Origin: Hyphomicrobiales bacterium
GTDB lineage: Bacteria > Pseudomonadota > Alphaproteobacteria > Rhizobiales > Rhizobiaceae
Assembly (NCBI GenBank): GCA_900468535.1
Contig: UBTY01000010.1
Span: 1-46,306, forward strand
DNA: 46,306 nucleotides
Reading direction: 5' to 3'
This document shows, one piece after another, positions 25,783 to 34,786 of the stretch (positions within the stretch are counted from its first letter, which is position 1; each line of letters starts with the position of its first letter). The notes under the pieces are model-generated. The model worked only from the letters and a program-made list of their open reading frames with translations. It ran no database searches and was not told the origin of the DNA. Made by a program: the position numbers and the translations under genes.

Positions 25783-26795
25783 GGCTCTATCCTTTGCGGG
25801 GAGCGGGTCGTGCCATCGATGGCTGGGAGATCGGTATTGGCACCAGTCAGTTTCCGCAGGGGGCTAATCGCGCGGTTGAGCCGGGCAACAACAGGCATTC
25901 TGAGATGCGCCAGCGCGCCCGGATCGTTCCAGGCGGTTCTGATCGCACTGAAAACCGATCGATCCTTGATGTTCTGGACGAGCACGAGAAAGGCGCGTCC
26001 CTTGTGAAGGCTGCGTGTCCGAAATGTCTGCGCTGCCGCAGCTTCGGCATCCAGCCGGTGATGTTCGAGAAAATTCTTATCGCCTTCAATCATGTCGTCG
26101 ATGTGATGAAGGGCCAGTACGCGCGAAATGGAGCCCGCGCGGATGTGATAATCGTAGCCGACGGCCGGTTCGATCACGCAGCGACCGCCGAGCGCCAAGG
26201 CGGCGGCCAGGAAGAGATAGTCTTCGCCGATCCTCAGCGCCGCGTCGAATTCGAGGCAGTGACTTTCGATGAAGCTGCGGAGAAAGACCGGCTTCAGGTA
26301 GCCGAAATTGTGGGTCGCCTCGAAGAGGGCGTTGGACCGGATGAAGGCCGACAGGGTGAGTTCGGGCGTTTCCTGCAGCGTACGCTCGGCAAACATCGTC
26401 TCGGCGGGCGTGCCGTCTGCCCTGATGACGCGAAGGTTGTCGACGGCGATCTGGGCTCCCGCCTGTTCGGCACGCGCGATCATCCGGGCCATCCGCTCGG
26501 GCGCAACCGCATCGTCGGAATCAAGCACGGCCAGCCAGCGGCCCTTGGCCTCTGCGATCGCGGCGTTACGAGCGACAGACGGTCCGCCATTGCGGGGGAG
26601 GGCCAGCAATCGGACATTCGAGCCGGCATAGCTCTCCGCGACAGCTCTCGTCTCGTCCGTGGAGCAATCATCCGCGACAATGACTTCGACCGAAACGCCG
26701 GTCTGTGCCAGTGCGCTGTCGATGGCGCGGGCGAGCGTGTCGGCGGCGTTGTAGGCGGCGATGATGAAGGTGACATCAGGTGCCGATGGCGTCAT
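25779..26795 (-). CDS. exoO: ExoO-like family 2 glycosyltransferase
   Basis: A 338-residue GT-A glycosyltransferase. It opens with VTFIIAAYNAADTLARAI, the nucleotide-binding DDCSTDET and the metal-binding DSDD (in AVLDSDDAVAP). Its position between exoM and exoP and its length match ExoO, which adds a beta-1,6-glucose during succinoglycan repeat assembly in Sinorhizobium meliloti. It overlaps both neighbours by 4 nt (ATGA), implying translational coupling. exoN, which normally lies between exoO and exoP, is absent. The exact linkage made here may differ. Confidence 0.85.
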   Translation of the reverse strand: MTPSAPDVTFIIAAYNAADTLARAIDSALAQTGVSVEVIVADDCSTDETRAVAESYAGSNVRLLALPRNGGPSVARNAAIAEAKGRWLAVLDSDDAVAPERMARMIARAEQAGAQIAVDNLRVIRADGTPAETMFAERTLQETPELTLSAFIRSNALFEATHNFGYLKPVFLRSFIESHCLEFDAALRIGEDYLFLAAALALGGRCVIEPAVGYDYHIRAGSISRVLALHHIDDMIEGDKNFLEHHRLDAEAAAAQTFRTRSLHKGRAFLVLVQNIKDRSVFSAIRTAWNDPGALAHLRMPVVARLNRAISPLRKLTGANTDLPAIDGTTRSPQRIEP

Positions 26796-27718
26796 GCAGC
26801 CTCCGCCGTGCCGTATTGGCGGATTTCGCGAATGCCAAGCAGCCCGCTGACCACGCCGGAATGCATGACGCCGCGAAGGCCGTAGCGATAGCGCGGGACG
26901 GGGATGACGATGCAGGCGAGGGCCGCAGCATAGCAGAACGCGGCCTTTGCTCCGGCCAATCCGATTTGTTGCAGGCGCCGTGCGCCGGTGCTCTTTTCGA
27001 GCAGCAAGCGGCCGTGGGTCTGGCCGAAACGGAAGCGGCGTTTGGCGAGCCAGACCAGATCCGCACGGTTTTCCGTTACCGGTTCGTAGACATAGGCATT
27101 CTCCGCGTAAGCGATGGTGCCACCAGCTCCGTGCATATCAGTGAAGAATTCCGTGTCCTCGCCGCCCGTCCGGCCCAATGCCAGGTTGAAGCGGCGGCCA
27201 GCCACATGTGGCGAACCAAGTCGCAGCAGGACATTGCAGGTATAGCCGGTGCGGATTTCACCCCCGACCCAGACGGGAAGGGTGGAGTGGAAGTCGCCGT
27301 GGCGCATCCAGTCCGGCGCGGTCGACGAATAGACGCTGCGCACCGGACCGAGAACCGCGTCCGCCTTGGTCGCGACCGCGGCGGCAAGAAGCTCGGAAAT
27401 CCAATCCTCGCTGGCATCCTCGTCGTCGTCGATGAAAGCCAGAAAATCGCCGGTCGCGGCTTCCAGGCAGGCATTGCGCGCGATCGAGATGTTCGACGCA
27501 GGGCAGTGGACGTAGGCGATTTCATGCGGGATCGTCGCGCGTAGAGCCTCCACGCGTTCGCGGGCGCTTGGCACCTTGTCGTTGTCGGCAACAATGATGC
27601 GCAGATCCACATTCTCGGGAACGGACAGCACTGCAAGCGAAAGCAGCGCCTCGTCGAGCGAGGCGCGGCGATAGGTGCAGACGCCGATATCGATCCGGGT
27701 CGTATTGCGTTCGTCCAT
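26792..27718 (-). CDS. exoM: ExoM glucosyltransferase
   Basis: A 308-residue GT2 enzyme very close in pattern to Sinorhizobium ExoM: IDIGVCTYRR at the start, the SNISIARN block, the metal site FIDDDED, then GDFHSTLPVW, GEIRTGYTCN, GGEDTEFFTDMH and LAKRRFRFGQTHGRLL. ExoM adds a beta-1,4-glucose to the lipid-linked trisaccharide. A C-terminal hydrophobic region probably anchors it to the inner membrane. ATG at 27718 overlaps the exoA stop codon by one base (TGATG). The frame stays open far upstream inside exoA, but this start fits the family. Confidence 0.93.
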   Translation of the reverse strand: MDERNTTRIDIGVCTYRRASLDEALLSLAVLSVPENVDLRIIVADNDKVPSARERVEALRATIPHEIAYVHCPASNISIARNACLEAATGDFLAFIDDDEDASEDWISELLAAAVATKADAVLGPVRSVYSSTAPDWMRHGDFHSTLPVWVGGEIRTGYTCNVLLRLGSPHVAGRRFNLALGRTGGEDTEFFTDMHGAGGTIAYAENAYVYEPVTENRADLVWLAKRRFRFGQTHGRLLLEKSTGARRLQQIGLAGAKAAFCYAAALACIVIPVPRYRYGLRGVMHSGVVSGLLGIREIRQYGTAEAA

Positions 27719-29922
27719 CACGAAGCCTTTCGTCCGCGGAACTTCAAAAGCTCCATCCAGAATCCGGCCGACCAGGCAAAATGCATGACCATGGCCGAGA
27801 GAGCCGCAAGCGGCCCATAGGGGTTGCGTTGTCCAACGGCCATCCAGAAGCCATAGCCGACGCAGACGACCGCCCAGAGGCTGAACGGAATGACCGCGGC
27901 CCAGTTGAGAACGGCAAGGAAGGCGCCGATAAACACGGGGACGACCAGAAGCGGCAGCCACTGCCGAAGGCTTGGCATGCTGCCGTGCTTGAGAATGTTC
28001 CTGGCTCGGCCACGCCCATAGCCGATGTACTGACGAAACAGCGTCGCAATGGTCGACCGCGGATAGTAGATCATCCGCGTCCTGTCGGTCATCCAGATGC
28101 CGAAGCCGGCCTTCTTCAGACGATAATCGAGTTCGGCGTCCTCGTTGTGGCTGAAGGTTTCGTCATATCCGCCAACCGCATCATAGGCCGCGATCCGCAT
28201 CAGCGCATGGTGGCCGTGGTCGGCCCAGTGGCCCTTGGCACCCTGGCGATGCTTGGAGCCGCCGTTGCCGAGTTTCGAGTTCTGGGCAAAAGCGGTCGCC
28301 TTCTGGAACATTCCGAAGCCGACCGTTTCCATGGCGACAACGACGGAGTCGGCCTGTGTGCGGATCGCCTCGTCGACGAGCTGGCGGCAGTAGTCGTCAG
28401 GATAGTCGCCATGAGCGTCGATGCGGATCAGATAGTCGTAGTCACGCCCGAAGGTGGCGACGGCAAGGTTGATTGCAGCGCTCTGGATGCGACGGGGATT
28501 GTCGAGCAGCAGGATACGCGGATCGCTTGCGCTGCGCGCGGCGACAATCTCCCGGGTCGCATCGCTGCTGCCGCCATCGGCGACGACGATCTTCGCATTC
28601 ATATGATCGAGTTCAGCGCCGAGCTTGTCGAGCAGCGCGCCGATATGTTTTTCTTCGTTCAGGCAAGGGATGATGATGAGACTGGAGACGCTCTTACACA
28701 CATCAGACTTCATGTTTGTCCACCCTTCTTCAGATACGATTTGCTCAGGGATCACACCGGTTTCGCCCCTCTCTGCGAAGTCCGGTACGAGGCGGGAAAG
28801 GCTGTCGACGAGCGCTTCAAAGTCGCTGCGGTCGGCAAGCCATGTCTTGCGGTCTTTGGAAGTGACCGCTTCGGCAAGGCTCTGGTAGCGCTCGCCGGTC
28901 ATGCTGGAAAACAACGCCTCCAGTGCCGTGGGGCTGGCTTCCGGGAGCGCAAGACCGATGTCATGCTCGTTTAGAAAGTTGGCGGTCTGGGTGCCTTCAA
29001 GGGCAATCGGAACTGCACCGTAGAGGCACCCCTCATACAGTCGGTTCGGCAGCAGCCAGCTCGAGTTCAGGCCTTCTTCGAAAAAGTCGATCGCCCATGA
29101 AAAGTGGACGTCGTCGTAAATCGCCCGAAGATCCTCCGGGTTGCGATAGGGGCCTTCGAACCGCATGTAGGGTTCGGCGGCGACGAAGCCATCGAAGTCT
29201 TCGAATTCCGAATAAGCCGGGCGACCGCGAAGAACGATCTCGACGCGACCCTCCATGCGACGGGAGAAATCGGCGAGCAAATGCAGGGACTTGCGGCAGC
29301 GTAGGGCGCCGAACCATCCGATTTTCCACGGTTGTCCCGGCTGCTTCAACGGACGCGCGAAGGAGGGTTCGATGGCGGTGTCATCCAAGGCGATAACCTT
29401 GTTCTCGACAAGCAGCGCCGGTGCGCGGACGCCGGACCGGGGCTCGAAATACTGATCGATGAAGGCCGGCGAACTCGTGAGGATGAGCTTTGCACCTCGG
29501 CCGAAGCGGGCTTCGGCGCCACGGATTGCCTTGCCGATCACGTCGTCCCTGGTCAGCAGACGATGGATGTCCAGGCACTCGTAGACAACGGGAACATCGC
29601 GGCCGTAGAGGGCGTTGGCCCGGTGAGCGACGGCAAGCGCTTCCAGATTGCGTCCGATGATGACATCCGGTTTGGCTATGCCCGCAAGCTTGGTCTTCAG
29701 GCCAGCTATGGCGCTGATGACTGCCCCGATTCGCTGGGCGAACTTGGCGTCGCTGGTCTTCCCAAGCTCGATCGGGCGCACGCCATGCACCTCTGCCAGC
29801 GCGTTGTCCCCGCGTCGGAAACCCGCCAGGGTGACGTCTGCTCCTCCCTCGCGCAGCATCAGCACCCGCCGGCGAACGGCTGGATCGGCCAGATCGTGCA
29901 CGAGGTAGAGGATTTTCAGCAT
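27718..29922 (-). CDS. exoL-exoA: ExoL and ExoA glycosyltransferases in one uninterrupted open frame
   Basis: A 734-residue frame joining two normally separate enzymes. Residues 1-403 match ExoL: ILYLVHDLADPAVRRR start, VVYECLDIHR, and WLLPNRLYEGCLYGAVPIA near 320. Residues 404-734 match ExoA: IIPCLNEEKHIG, ADGGSSDAT, IDAHGDYPDDY, then DETFSHNEDAELDYRLKKAG and C-terminal membrane helices. ExoA and ExoL add the first two glucoses after galactose. No stop codon separates them. An ATG at 28713-28711 (residue 404) has its own ribosome site (AAGGGTGG), so free ExoA may also be made. Trp401 (TGG) would become a stop by one base change. The start at 29922 follows AAAGGA. Confidence 0.85.
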   Translation of the reverse strand: MLKILYLVHDLADPAVRRRVLMLREGGADVTLAGFRRGDNALAEVHGVRPIELGKTSDAKFAQRIGAVISAIAGLKTKLAGIAKPDVIIGRNLEALAVAHRANALYGRDVPVVYECLDIHRLLTRDDVIGKAIRGAEARFGRGAKLILTSSPAFIDQYFEPRSGVRAPALLVENKVIALDDTAIEPSFARPLKQPGQPWKIGWFGALRCRKSLHLLADFSRRMEGRVEIVLRGRPAYSEFEDFDGFVAAEPYMRFEGPYRNPEDLRAIYDDVHFSWAIDFFEEGLNSSWLLPNRLYEGCLYGAVPIALEGTQTANFLNEHDIGLALPEASPTALEALFSSMTGERYQSLAEAVTSKDRKTWLADRSDFEALVDSLSRLVPDFAERGETGVIPEQIVSEEGWTNMKSDVCKSVSSLIIIPCLNEEKHIGALLDKLGAELDHMNAKIVVADGGSSDATREIVAARSASDPRILLLDNPRRIQSAAINLAVATFGRDYDYLIRIDAHGDYPDDYCRQLVDEAIRTQADSVVVAMETVGFGMFQKATAFAQNSKLGNGGSKHRQGAKGHWADHGHHALMRIAAYDAVGGYDETFSHNEDAELDYRLKKAGFGIWMTDRTRMIYYPRSTIATLFRQYIGYGRGRARNILKHGSMPSLRQWLPLLVVPVFIGAFLAVLNWAAVIPFSLWAVVCVGYGFWMAVGQRNPYGPLAALSAMVMHFAWSAGFWMELLKFRGRKAS

Positions 29923-29957
29923 CGAGCGTCCTTTTCCGGTTTGAAAGCGCAAGCGGC

Positions 29958-30749
29958 TTAGTTCAGCGCGCATGCAATGGAGTCGGGGAACTGGCACTTG
30001 TCGCCGGCCGCCGTGTAGGCGATCCGATCGATCTGCATCGTGGCAGGCGCGGTGTAGGAGAACCTGCCCATCCAGTCCGAAAGCGTATCCGTGCCCCAGA
30101 GGCTGAGGAAAATCTTCTGCGGGCTGGTTGGAATCTTCGAGGCATCGGTGACGTCCTGAACTAGCTTGCCGTTCAGGTAGTAGCGCAACCGACCGGGCTC
30201 CCAGACGAAGGCATAGTCGTTGAAGCCGTCATCGGCCTTGCTGCCGACAGGCACCAGCTTCTCATGGCCGCCTTTTGCCTTAACATACTGGTTCACCTGG
30301 ACTTCGGATGTGTTCTTGCCGAGCACCTCGAAGTCGATCTCGTCGTGTTCCTTCTTGTCGGCAGGGCCGATGTAGGTGAAGAACGCTGAATTCAGGCCCG
30401 AGCCGGTAGCGGCTTTCAGCCGGGCTTCGTAGACGCCGTAGCTGTAGCGCTTGGTGGTCTGGATCTCGCCGCAGAGATAGCTGCGGTCCTTGGATTTCCC
30501 TTCGGCAAAACCGAGGTTCAGCACGCCGCCGTCTACCTTTGCCTGGCGCTTGGACCAGGTGCAGTTCTGGTGGGCGCCATTGTTCCACCCGTCGGAGGTG
30601 TACCAGAAGGTCCTGTCGAGCTTGTCGAAGTTTTCGACGAACGAGGTTCCGCTTGCTTGCTGCGCCTCGGCTGTCGACGCCGCCGCGAAGGCCGCGCCTG
30701 CGATGACGAGGGCGGAAGAAAGAGTTCGTGCGCGGGTGAGTTTAATCAT
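29958..30749 (-). CDS. exoK: ExoK: secreted GH16 endo-beta-1,3-1,4-glycanase
   Basis: A 263-residue secreted glycanase that cleaves nascent exopolysaccharide and sets its molecular weight. A Sec signal (about 1-29, ending in STAEA) precedes a GH16 jelly-roll. The catalytic motif HDEIDFEVLG holds Glu137 (nucleophile) and Glu141 (acid/base) flanking Asp139. I prefer ATG at 30749, preceded by AGAGGTGA, over an in-frame GTG at 30758. It lies 5 nt after exoH and 35 nt before exoL in the same operon. No calcium-binding repeats of the ExsH type are present. Confidence 0.93.
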   Translation of the reverse strand: MIKLTRARTLSSALVIAGAAFAAASTAEAQQASGTSFVENFDKLDRTFWYTSDGWNNGAHQNCTWSKRQAKVDGGVLNLGFAEGKSKDRSYLCGEIQTTKRYSYGVYEARLKAATGSGLNSAFFTYIGPADKKEHDEIDFEVLGKNTSEVQVNQYVKAKGGHEKLVPVGSKADDGFNDYAFVWEPGRLRYYLNGKLVQDVTDASKIPTSPQKIFLSLWGTDTLSDWMGRFSYTAPATMQIDRIAYTAAGDKCQFPDSIACALN

Positions 30750-30754
30750 GACGA

Positions 30755-31876
30755 TCACCTCTGCTGAGATACGAGTTCGGGACGGATGGCACCGGGGGAC
30801 GGTGTCCTGTCCTTAGGCTTTTTGGTTCGTCCGCCGGTCAGGATCGCGTAAAGCCTGGGAGCGATCCTTCGGCATGCGGCGTTCGAGACGGCGAGGAACG
30901 GAAAGAGAAGTGCAAGCGAGAGCACGAAGAAGATCGGGTACGTGTCGATCCCCGACTTGCCCCAGACGATCCAGAGCATGACCAGAAGCGGGTAGTGGGC
31001 GCAGAAGATCCAGAAGCTCAGGCTGCCGGTCTTCGACAGACGCTGACCGATCTGAGTCTTGATCAGCGGCGCCGACAACAGCCAGAAACCGAGGGCGCCG
31101 GCGATGGCAAGCGTGTTGCGGAAGAGCTGAATCCAGTCCGGCATCTGCGGCCCGGCGAAGTAGATCGCGGTCGCAAGGAGAGCCGAACTCGCCAGCAACA
31201 GGGCGATGCCGACAGGCGCGAAACGGTCGAGAGCCTTGAGATCGATGTTGTAGAGCCCCACATAGATGCCGAGGCTGAAGCTGAACAGGATCGAGCGCTT
31301 GAGGACGATATAAAGCGGCAGTTCGGGAACGAGCGCCAGCACCAGCAGCGCGGCCAAAGTGATCAGCGGCACGCGGCTGATCAGCAGTGCCAGCAGCGGC
31401 GAAATCAGAATGCACACGAAGAGATCGCGCAGGAAATACAGCGGAACGTTGACCGGGAAATCCTCGATGCCGAAGAGATGCGTGAGCAGCTCTCGCGCGG
31501 AGGCATGCCAGGGATCCGGCACGTATCCGTCACCAATGCCGAGCGCGAGCGCGGCAAGGATCGCCAGAAAGAAGGCCCCATTCCAGATCAGAAACGGCAG
31601 CAGCACGGTCTGCGATTTGGTTCGCACCGTCTTCAGGTAGCTGAAGTTCTCAAGCCCGCCGCGAAACAGCAGGTAGCCGGAAATCGCACTGAGGCACGGA
31701 ACCCCGACGCGAAACAATGCTTCAGTCAGAAAAACCCTGAACCAGTCAAACGCGCCGTAAGTCCCGTTGAAGGGACTGCTTTTGACGTCGAATGGTATGT
31801 GGACGAACACGATGCCCGAAATGAGCACGATGCGCATCAGGTTGATCCGCGACGATACGTTGGAGTCAACAGTCAC
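30755..31876 (-). CDS. exoH: ExoH-like membrane acyltransferase (acyltransferase 3 family)
   Basis: A protein of about 373 residues with roughly ten membrane helices. The first catalytic region reads MRIVLISGIVFVHIPFD, with the conserved His of the acyltransferase 3 family. Then FRVGVPCLSAISGYLLF is the typical second motif, and SFWIFCAHYPLLV a late one. In Sinorhizobium meliloti ExoH succinylates the repeat unit, which affects length and symbiotic activity. It is first in the minus-strand exoHKLAMOP operon. The start is uncertain: GTG at 31876 (ribosome site AAGGGG, slightly far) or GTG at 31888. Whether succinate is the real acyl group cannot be read from sequence. Confidence 0.87.
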   Translation of the reverse strand: MTVDSNVSSRINLMRIVLISGIVFVHIPFDVKSSPFNGTYGAFDWFRVFLTEALFRVGVPCLSAISGYLLFRGGLENFSYLKTVRTKSQTVLLPFLIWNGAFFLAILAALALGIGDGYVPDPWHASARELLTHLFGIEDFPVNVPLYFLRDLFVCILISPLLALLISRVPLITLAALLVLALVPELPLYIVLKRSILFSFSLGIYVGLYNIDLKALDRFAPVGIALLLASSALLATAIYFAGPQMPDWIQLFRNTLAIAGALGFWLLSAPLIKTQIGQRLSKTGSLSFWIFCAHYPLLVMLWIVWGKSGIDTYPIFFVLSLALLFPFLAVSNAACRRIAPRLYAILTGGRTKKPKDRTPSPGAIRPELVSQQR

Positions 31877-32413
31877 GTTGTCAGTCACCCCTTTTGGGCC
31901 GCACCTCCCCAAGGCAGCCGTTTCAATCAGAGCAGACTCGAGCCCGCGTCTCAAAAGCTAGGGCGAATTCCCGGAAGAAAATATGGCACTGCAGCAAAAA
32001 CTCGTGGAGGGTCCCGCTTCGGCACGCCTGCTACCTACCGTTACGGAAGGTAAAAAACTCGCCGTGAGCGCGTCTCGGAGCGTCCGCAAAGCCATGGTGA
32101 CCAGTGTATTGCAGAAATCGATTATATTCATTTGGTTAGCGCCCCCGACGTCGCAAACGACGCCAAAAGTTTTTCCGTATTGGTGAAAAATATCCGCATC
32201 GGTGAGCCGCGAAGCTGTGCCGATTGTGGCCAAAATGTGGATAACGGCTCGGAGTGCGACCATTTTGGGACAAGTGGGGACTGCGGCAGAGTCTGTCCGC
32301 TTTGACAAACTTCGGACGAAATGACCCTGATGCTTTCGCACTGCAGCAGCTTGTCGGTGGTATGGCGCCGACTAGATGCTGCAGCAGATAACTCAGTTCC
32401 GTCAGGAGAGCGC
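31877..32413. other. 537-nt divergent spacer between exoH and exoW
   Basis: No convincing gene is seen, although short open frames exist. It must hold the promoters of the exoH operon (minus) and of exoW (plus). In the usual rhizobial order, as I recall it, exoI and exoT would lie about here; I recognise no remnant of either. A small stem (CGTCG-CAAA-CGACG at 32149-32162) followed by a T-run lies 240 nt before exoW. Confidence 0.5.
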
Positions 32414-33382
32414 ATGGCGACGTTCACGATCATCATTCCTTTCTACCAGCGCGAGGACGGCATCCTTCGCCGTGCCTTGGCCTCAGCCTTTGCGCAGAGT
32501 TTCCAGGATTTCGATGTCATCGTTGTCGACGATCAATCGCCCTATGCGCCTTCCGACGAATTGGGACCGCTACCGTCATCGGAGCGCGAGCGAATCACGG
32601 TTATCAGTCAGCCGAACGCAGGCCCAGGCGGGGCGCGAAACACCGGTCTCGATCATGTTCCTGATGGCACCCGCTATGTCGCCTTTCTCGATTCGGATGA
32701 TGTCTGGGCACCCGATCATCTCCAGAACGCTCTTACGGCTCTGGAGACGCTCGGCGGCGATTGCTACTGGGCATCGATCGAAGGCGGCGAGGAATTCGAC
32801 TATCACTTCGGGATCGCGGCCCTTGAACAGATCGAGGGTGCGAAGCGCCTGATGGATCGTCCGTTCATTCTCGAAGTGCCGGATATTGCCGGCGTCATGA
32901 TCGGCAACTGGGCCTTCCTGCACATGTCCTGCATGGTGATCGGGCGTCCGCTGATCGAGACGGTCCGCTTCGATGCAGCGCTCCGGCTGGCGGCCGAAGA
33001 TGTGCTCTTCTTCTGCGATTGCATTCTTGCAGCCCGCCGGGTGTTGCTCTGCGGCGACGCTGGCGCGTTGCGCGGGGAGGGGATCAACATCTTCCACGGC
33101 GTCGACAACACGTCGCCGGAATTCCTGAAACAGCAATTCATCACATGGATGGCGCTCGATCGGCTTGAAAGCCGCTTCCGCAGCCGGCCGCGCGAGATCG
33201 CCGCGATCAAGGCGCACAAGAGCACGACCCGGCGGCAGGCTCTGTGGAGCCAGGTGGGTCTGCTTCGCCGGCGCCGCCGCCCCGATTTCGGCCTGCTGGC
33301 GCGTTGGGCCTTCCAGGATCCGCGTCTTCTGCAGAGCGCGCTTCAACTTGCCGCCGGAAAACTCGTGAAGTCGTCTTCCTAG
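32414..33382 (+). CDS. exoW: ExoW-like family 2 glycosyltransferase
   Basis: A 322-residue GT2 enzyme: FTIIIPFYQREDGILRRALAS-type start (residues about 4-23), VDDQSP nucleotide site and LDSDDVW metal site. The FYQRE opening and the position between exoH and exoU fit ExoW, which adds the seventh sugar of the succinoglycan repeat; ExoU is the alternative name. ATG at 32414 follows AGGAGAG. It is the only plus-strand gene between exoH and exoX, and its last 4 bases (CTAG) are shared with the convergent exoU gene. exoT and exoV, its usual neighbours, are missing. Confidence 0.78.
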   Translation: MATFTIIIPFYQREDGILRRALASAFAQSFQDFDVIVVDDQSPYAPSDELGPLPSSERERITVISQPNAGPGGARNTGLDHVPDGTRYVAFLDSDDVWAPDHLQNALTALETLGGDCYWASIEGGEEFDYHFGIAALEQIEGAKRLMDRPFILEVPDIAGVMIGNWAFLHMSCMVIGRPLIETVRFDAALRLAAEDVLFFCDCILAARRVLLCGDAGALRGEGINIFHGVDNTSPEFLKQQFITWMALDRLESRFRSRPREIAAIKAHKSTTRRQALWSQVGLLRRRRRPDFGLLARWAFQDPRLLQSALQLAAGKLVKSSS

Positions 33383-34380
33383 GCGGCTGTCGCCTCGAGA
33401 AGGTATCTCAGGCGTCCGCTTCCCGCGGTCGCCGAGACACCGGAAGGATTGCGCCAGCGTTCCGTCTTGTCGGCGAGGATGCCACCGGCGATCGCCGGGA
33501 AGGCGGTCGGGTGCCCGACAAGATAGGCCAGAGCCGCCGCCGGGCCGTTCTGCGCCTTGAGGTCGAGGAAGTGGCGTAGCTCGTATTTATCGCGCACATG
33601 CTTTTCGTGGCGGCTGACGGCCGCCTTTGCATCCGGCGTCAGCACATGAGTGTCCAGAAGCGCGCGGTCGGCTTCGTAGAGCCGGCGCAGATCTTCCGTG
33701 CGGTGACGTCCGCTGAGCGAATCCCCCCGAACCACGGCGCCATAGCCGCAGCTGTGGATGATCTTGTAACGCGCACCCAGAGCCAGCGCCCGGATGTAGA
33801 GATCGTAATCCTCGCCGAGCCGCATCTCCTCGCGGTAGCGAAGCCCGTGCTGATTCAGGAAGCTGCGACGCATGACCGGCTTGAGGAAGCCGATCTCGCC
33901 GCGCCGGACACCGCGTTTCGAGATGTTGCCGTCGACGAAGGCGGCCAGATCGAGAAAGCGAGGGTTCTCGGCAAACGCATCGAGATGGCGGGGGGCTTCG
34001 GCGGCAGTGTCCGCATCGACAAAGGCGATGTTGTCGGCAACGAACTCCCAATCGTCAGCGGCGATCATGCGCTGGAAGCGTCCGGCAAAGAAGAAATCGT
34101 CGGCGTCGAGGATTGCGATCAGCGGTGCGGACGAGATTTCGATTGCATGATTGCGGGCTGCAGACGGCCCTTTGTTCTGTTCGAATCGGGCAACAATCAG
34201 CCGGCCGGTGGCATCGTCTGCGCGTTTGGCCGCCTCCGCCGTACCGTCGTTCGACCCGTCGTCCACGACCACGACCTCGGCCACTTCGGGCTCGCGCAGT
34301 GCAGATATCACAGCGGTTTCAATGGTGTCGGCCGCGTTCTTGGCGGCGATGATGACGCAAATATTAGCCGTTTGAGCCAC
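33379..34380 (-). CDS. exoU: ExoU-like family 2 glycosyltransferase
   Basis: A 333-residue GT2 enzyme beginning ICVIIAAKNAADTIETAV, with VVDDGSNDGT and the metal site ILDADDFF. The central MRLGEDYDLYIRALALGARY is typical of this exo subgroup. Its gene neighbourhood next to exoX and its N-terminus fit ExoU, which adds the sixth sugar of succinoglycan. The ATG at 34380 has an excellent ribosome site (GGAGGT). It is convergent with exoW and shares a CTAG stop junction. The exact sugar and linkage cannot be assigned from sequence. Confidence 0.78.
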   Translation of the reverse strand: MAQTANICVIIAAKNAADTIETAVISALREPEVAEVVVVDDGSNDGTAEAAKRADDATGRLIVARFEQNKGPSAARNHAIEISSAPLIAILDADDFFFAGRFQRMIAADDWEFVADNIAFVDADTAAEAPRHLDAFAENPRFLDLAAFVDGNISKRGVRRGEIGFLKPVMRRSFLNQHGLRYREEMRLGEDYDLYIRALALGARYKIIHSCGYGAVVRGDSLSGRHRTEDLRRLYEADRALLDTHVLTPDAKAAVSRHEKHVRDKYELRHFLDLKAQNGPAAALAYLVGHPTAFPAIAGGILADKTERWRNPSGVSATAGSGRLRYLLEATAA

Positions 34381-34513
34381 GCTTTACCTCCGTTGTTTCG
34401 CCCAGAACTAGGATGTCGGAGCGCGGCAGACAACGCAGAAGGAGTCACTTCATGTTACGAAACGGTCGGCGGACGCCGATCCGGCGCGCGAGACGCGATA
34501 CCCGCCAGAAGGC

Positions 34514-34786
34514 TCAGCGATTGAAAGGTTCGGAGTTTTTGAAAGGCGTTACCGAAAGCTTTTCAGGCTCTTCGCCGCGGTTTTGAGACGGCTGGCGAGC
34601 GCGGCGTTCCCTGCTTTCCTTCCAGACGAGATAGAGCACGCCACCGAAGTATCCGGCCTGCAAGAGAATCGCGCAGATCACGGTCTTGATGATCGTTCCG
34701 GAAAGAGAGCCGCTCAGCCAGTACGTCGCCACAGCAAAAACGCCCAGGGCGCCGAGCATGCTGATAAAAACGCGAGGTGCATACAT
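34514..34786 (-). CDS. exoX: ExoX exopolysaccharide production repressor
   Basis: A 90-residue inner-membrane protein with two hydrophobic helices (about 5-22 and 27-50; SMLGALGVFAVATYWL and TVICAILLQAGYFGGVLYLV) and a charged, probably cytosolic tail. ExoX/PsiA-type proteins lower exopolysaccharide output after translation, apparently by opposing the priming transferase ExoY, and the exoX to exoY dosage matters. I chose ATG at 34786 because GGGGAGG precedes it; an in-frame ATG 30 nt upstream lacks a site. It is divergent from exoY across a 770-nt spacer, allowing separate control of the two. Confidence 0.9.
   Translation of the reverse strand: MYAPRVFISMLGALGVFAVATYWLSGSLSGTIIKTVICAILLQAGYFGGVLYLVWKESRERRARQPSQNRGEEPEKLSVTPFKNSEPFNR

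Noticed and set aside
26800..29950. Possibility that the glycosyltransferase block was recently acquired
   Set aside because: Codon usage and GC content look like the flanking genes, and gene order is that of ordinary rhizobial exo clusters; no integrase, transposase or att-like repeats are visible.
30995..32053. 352-residue plus-strand frame opposite exoH
   Set aside because: It is a hydrophilic mirror of the hydrophobic exoH coding sequence, without a ribosome site or family motif.
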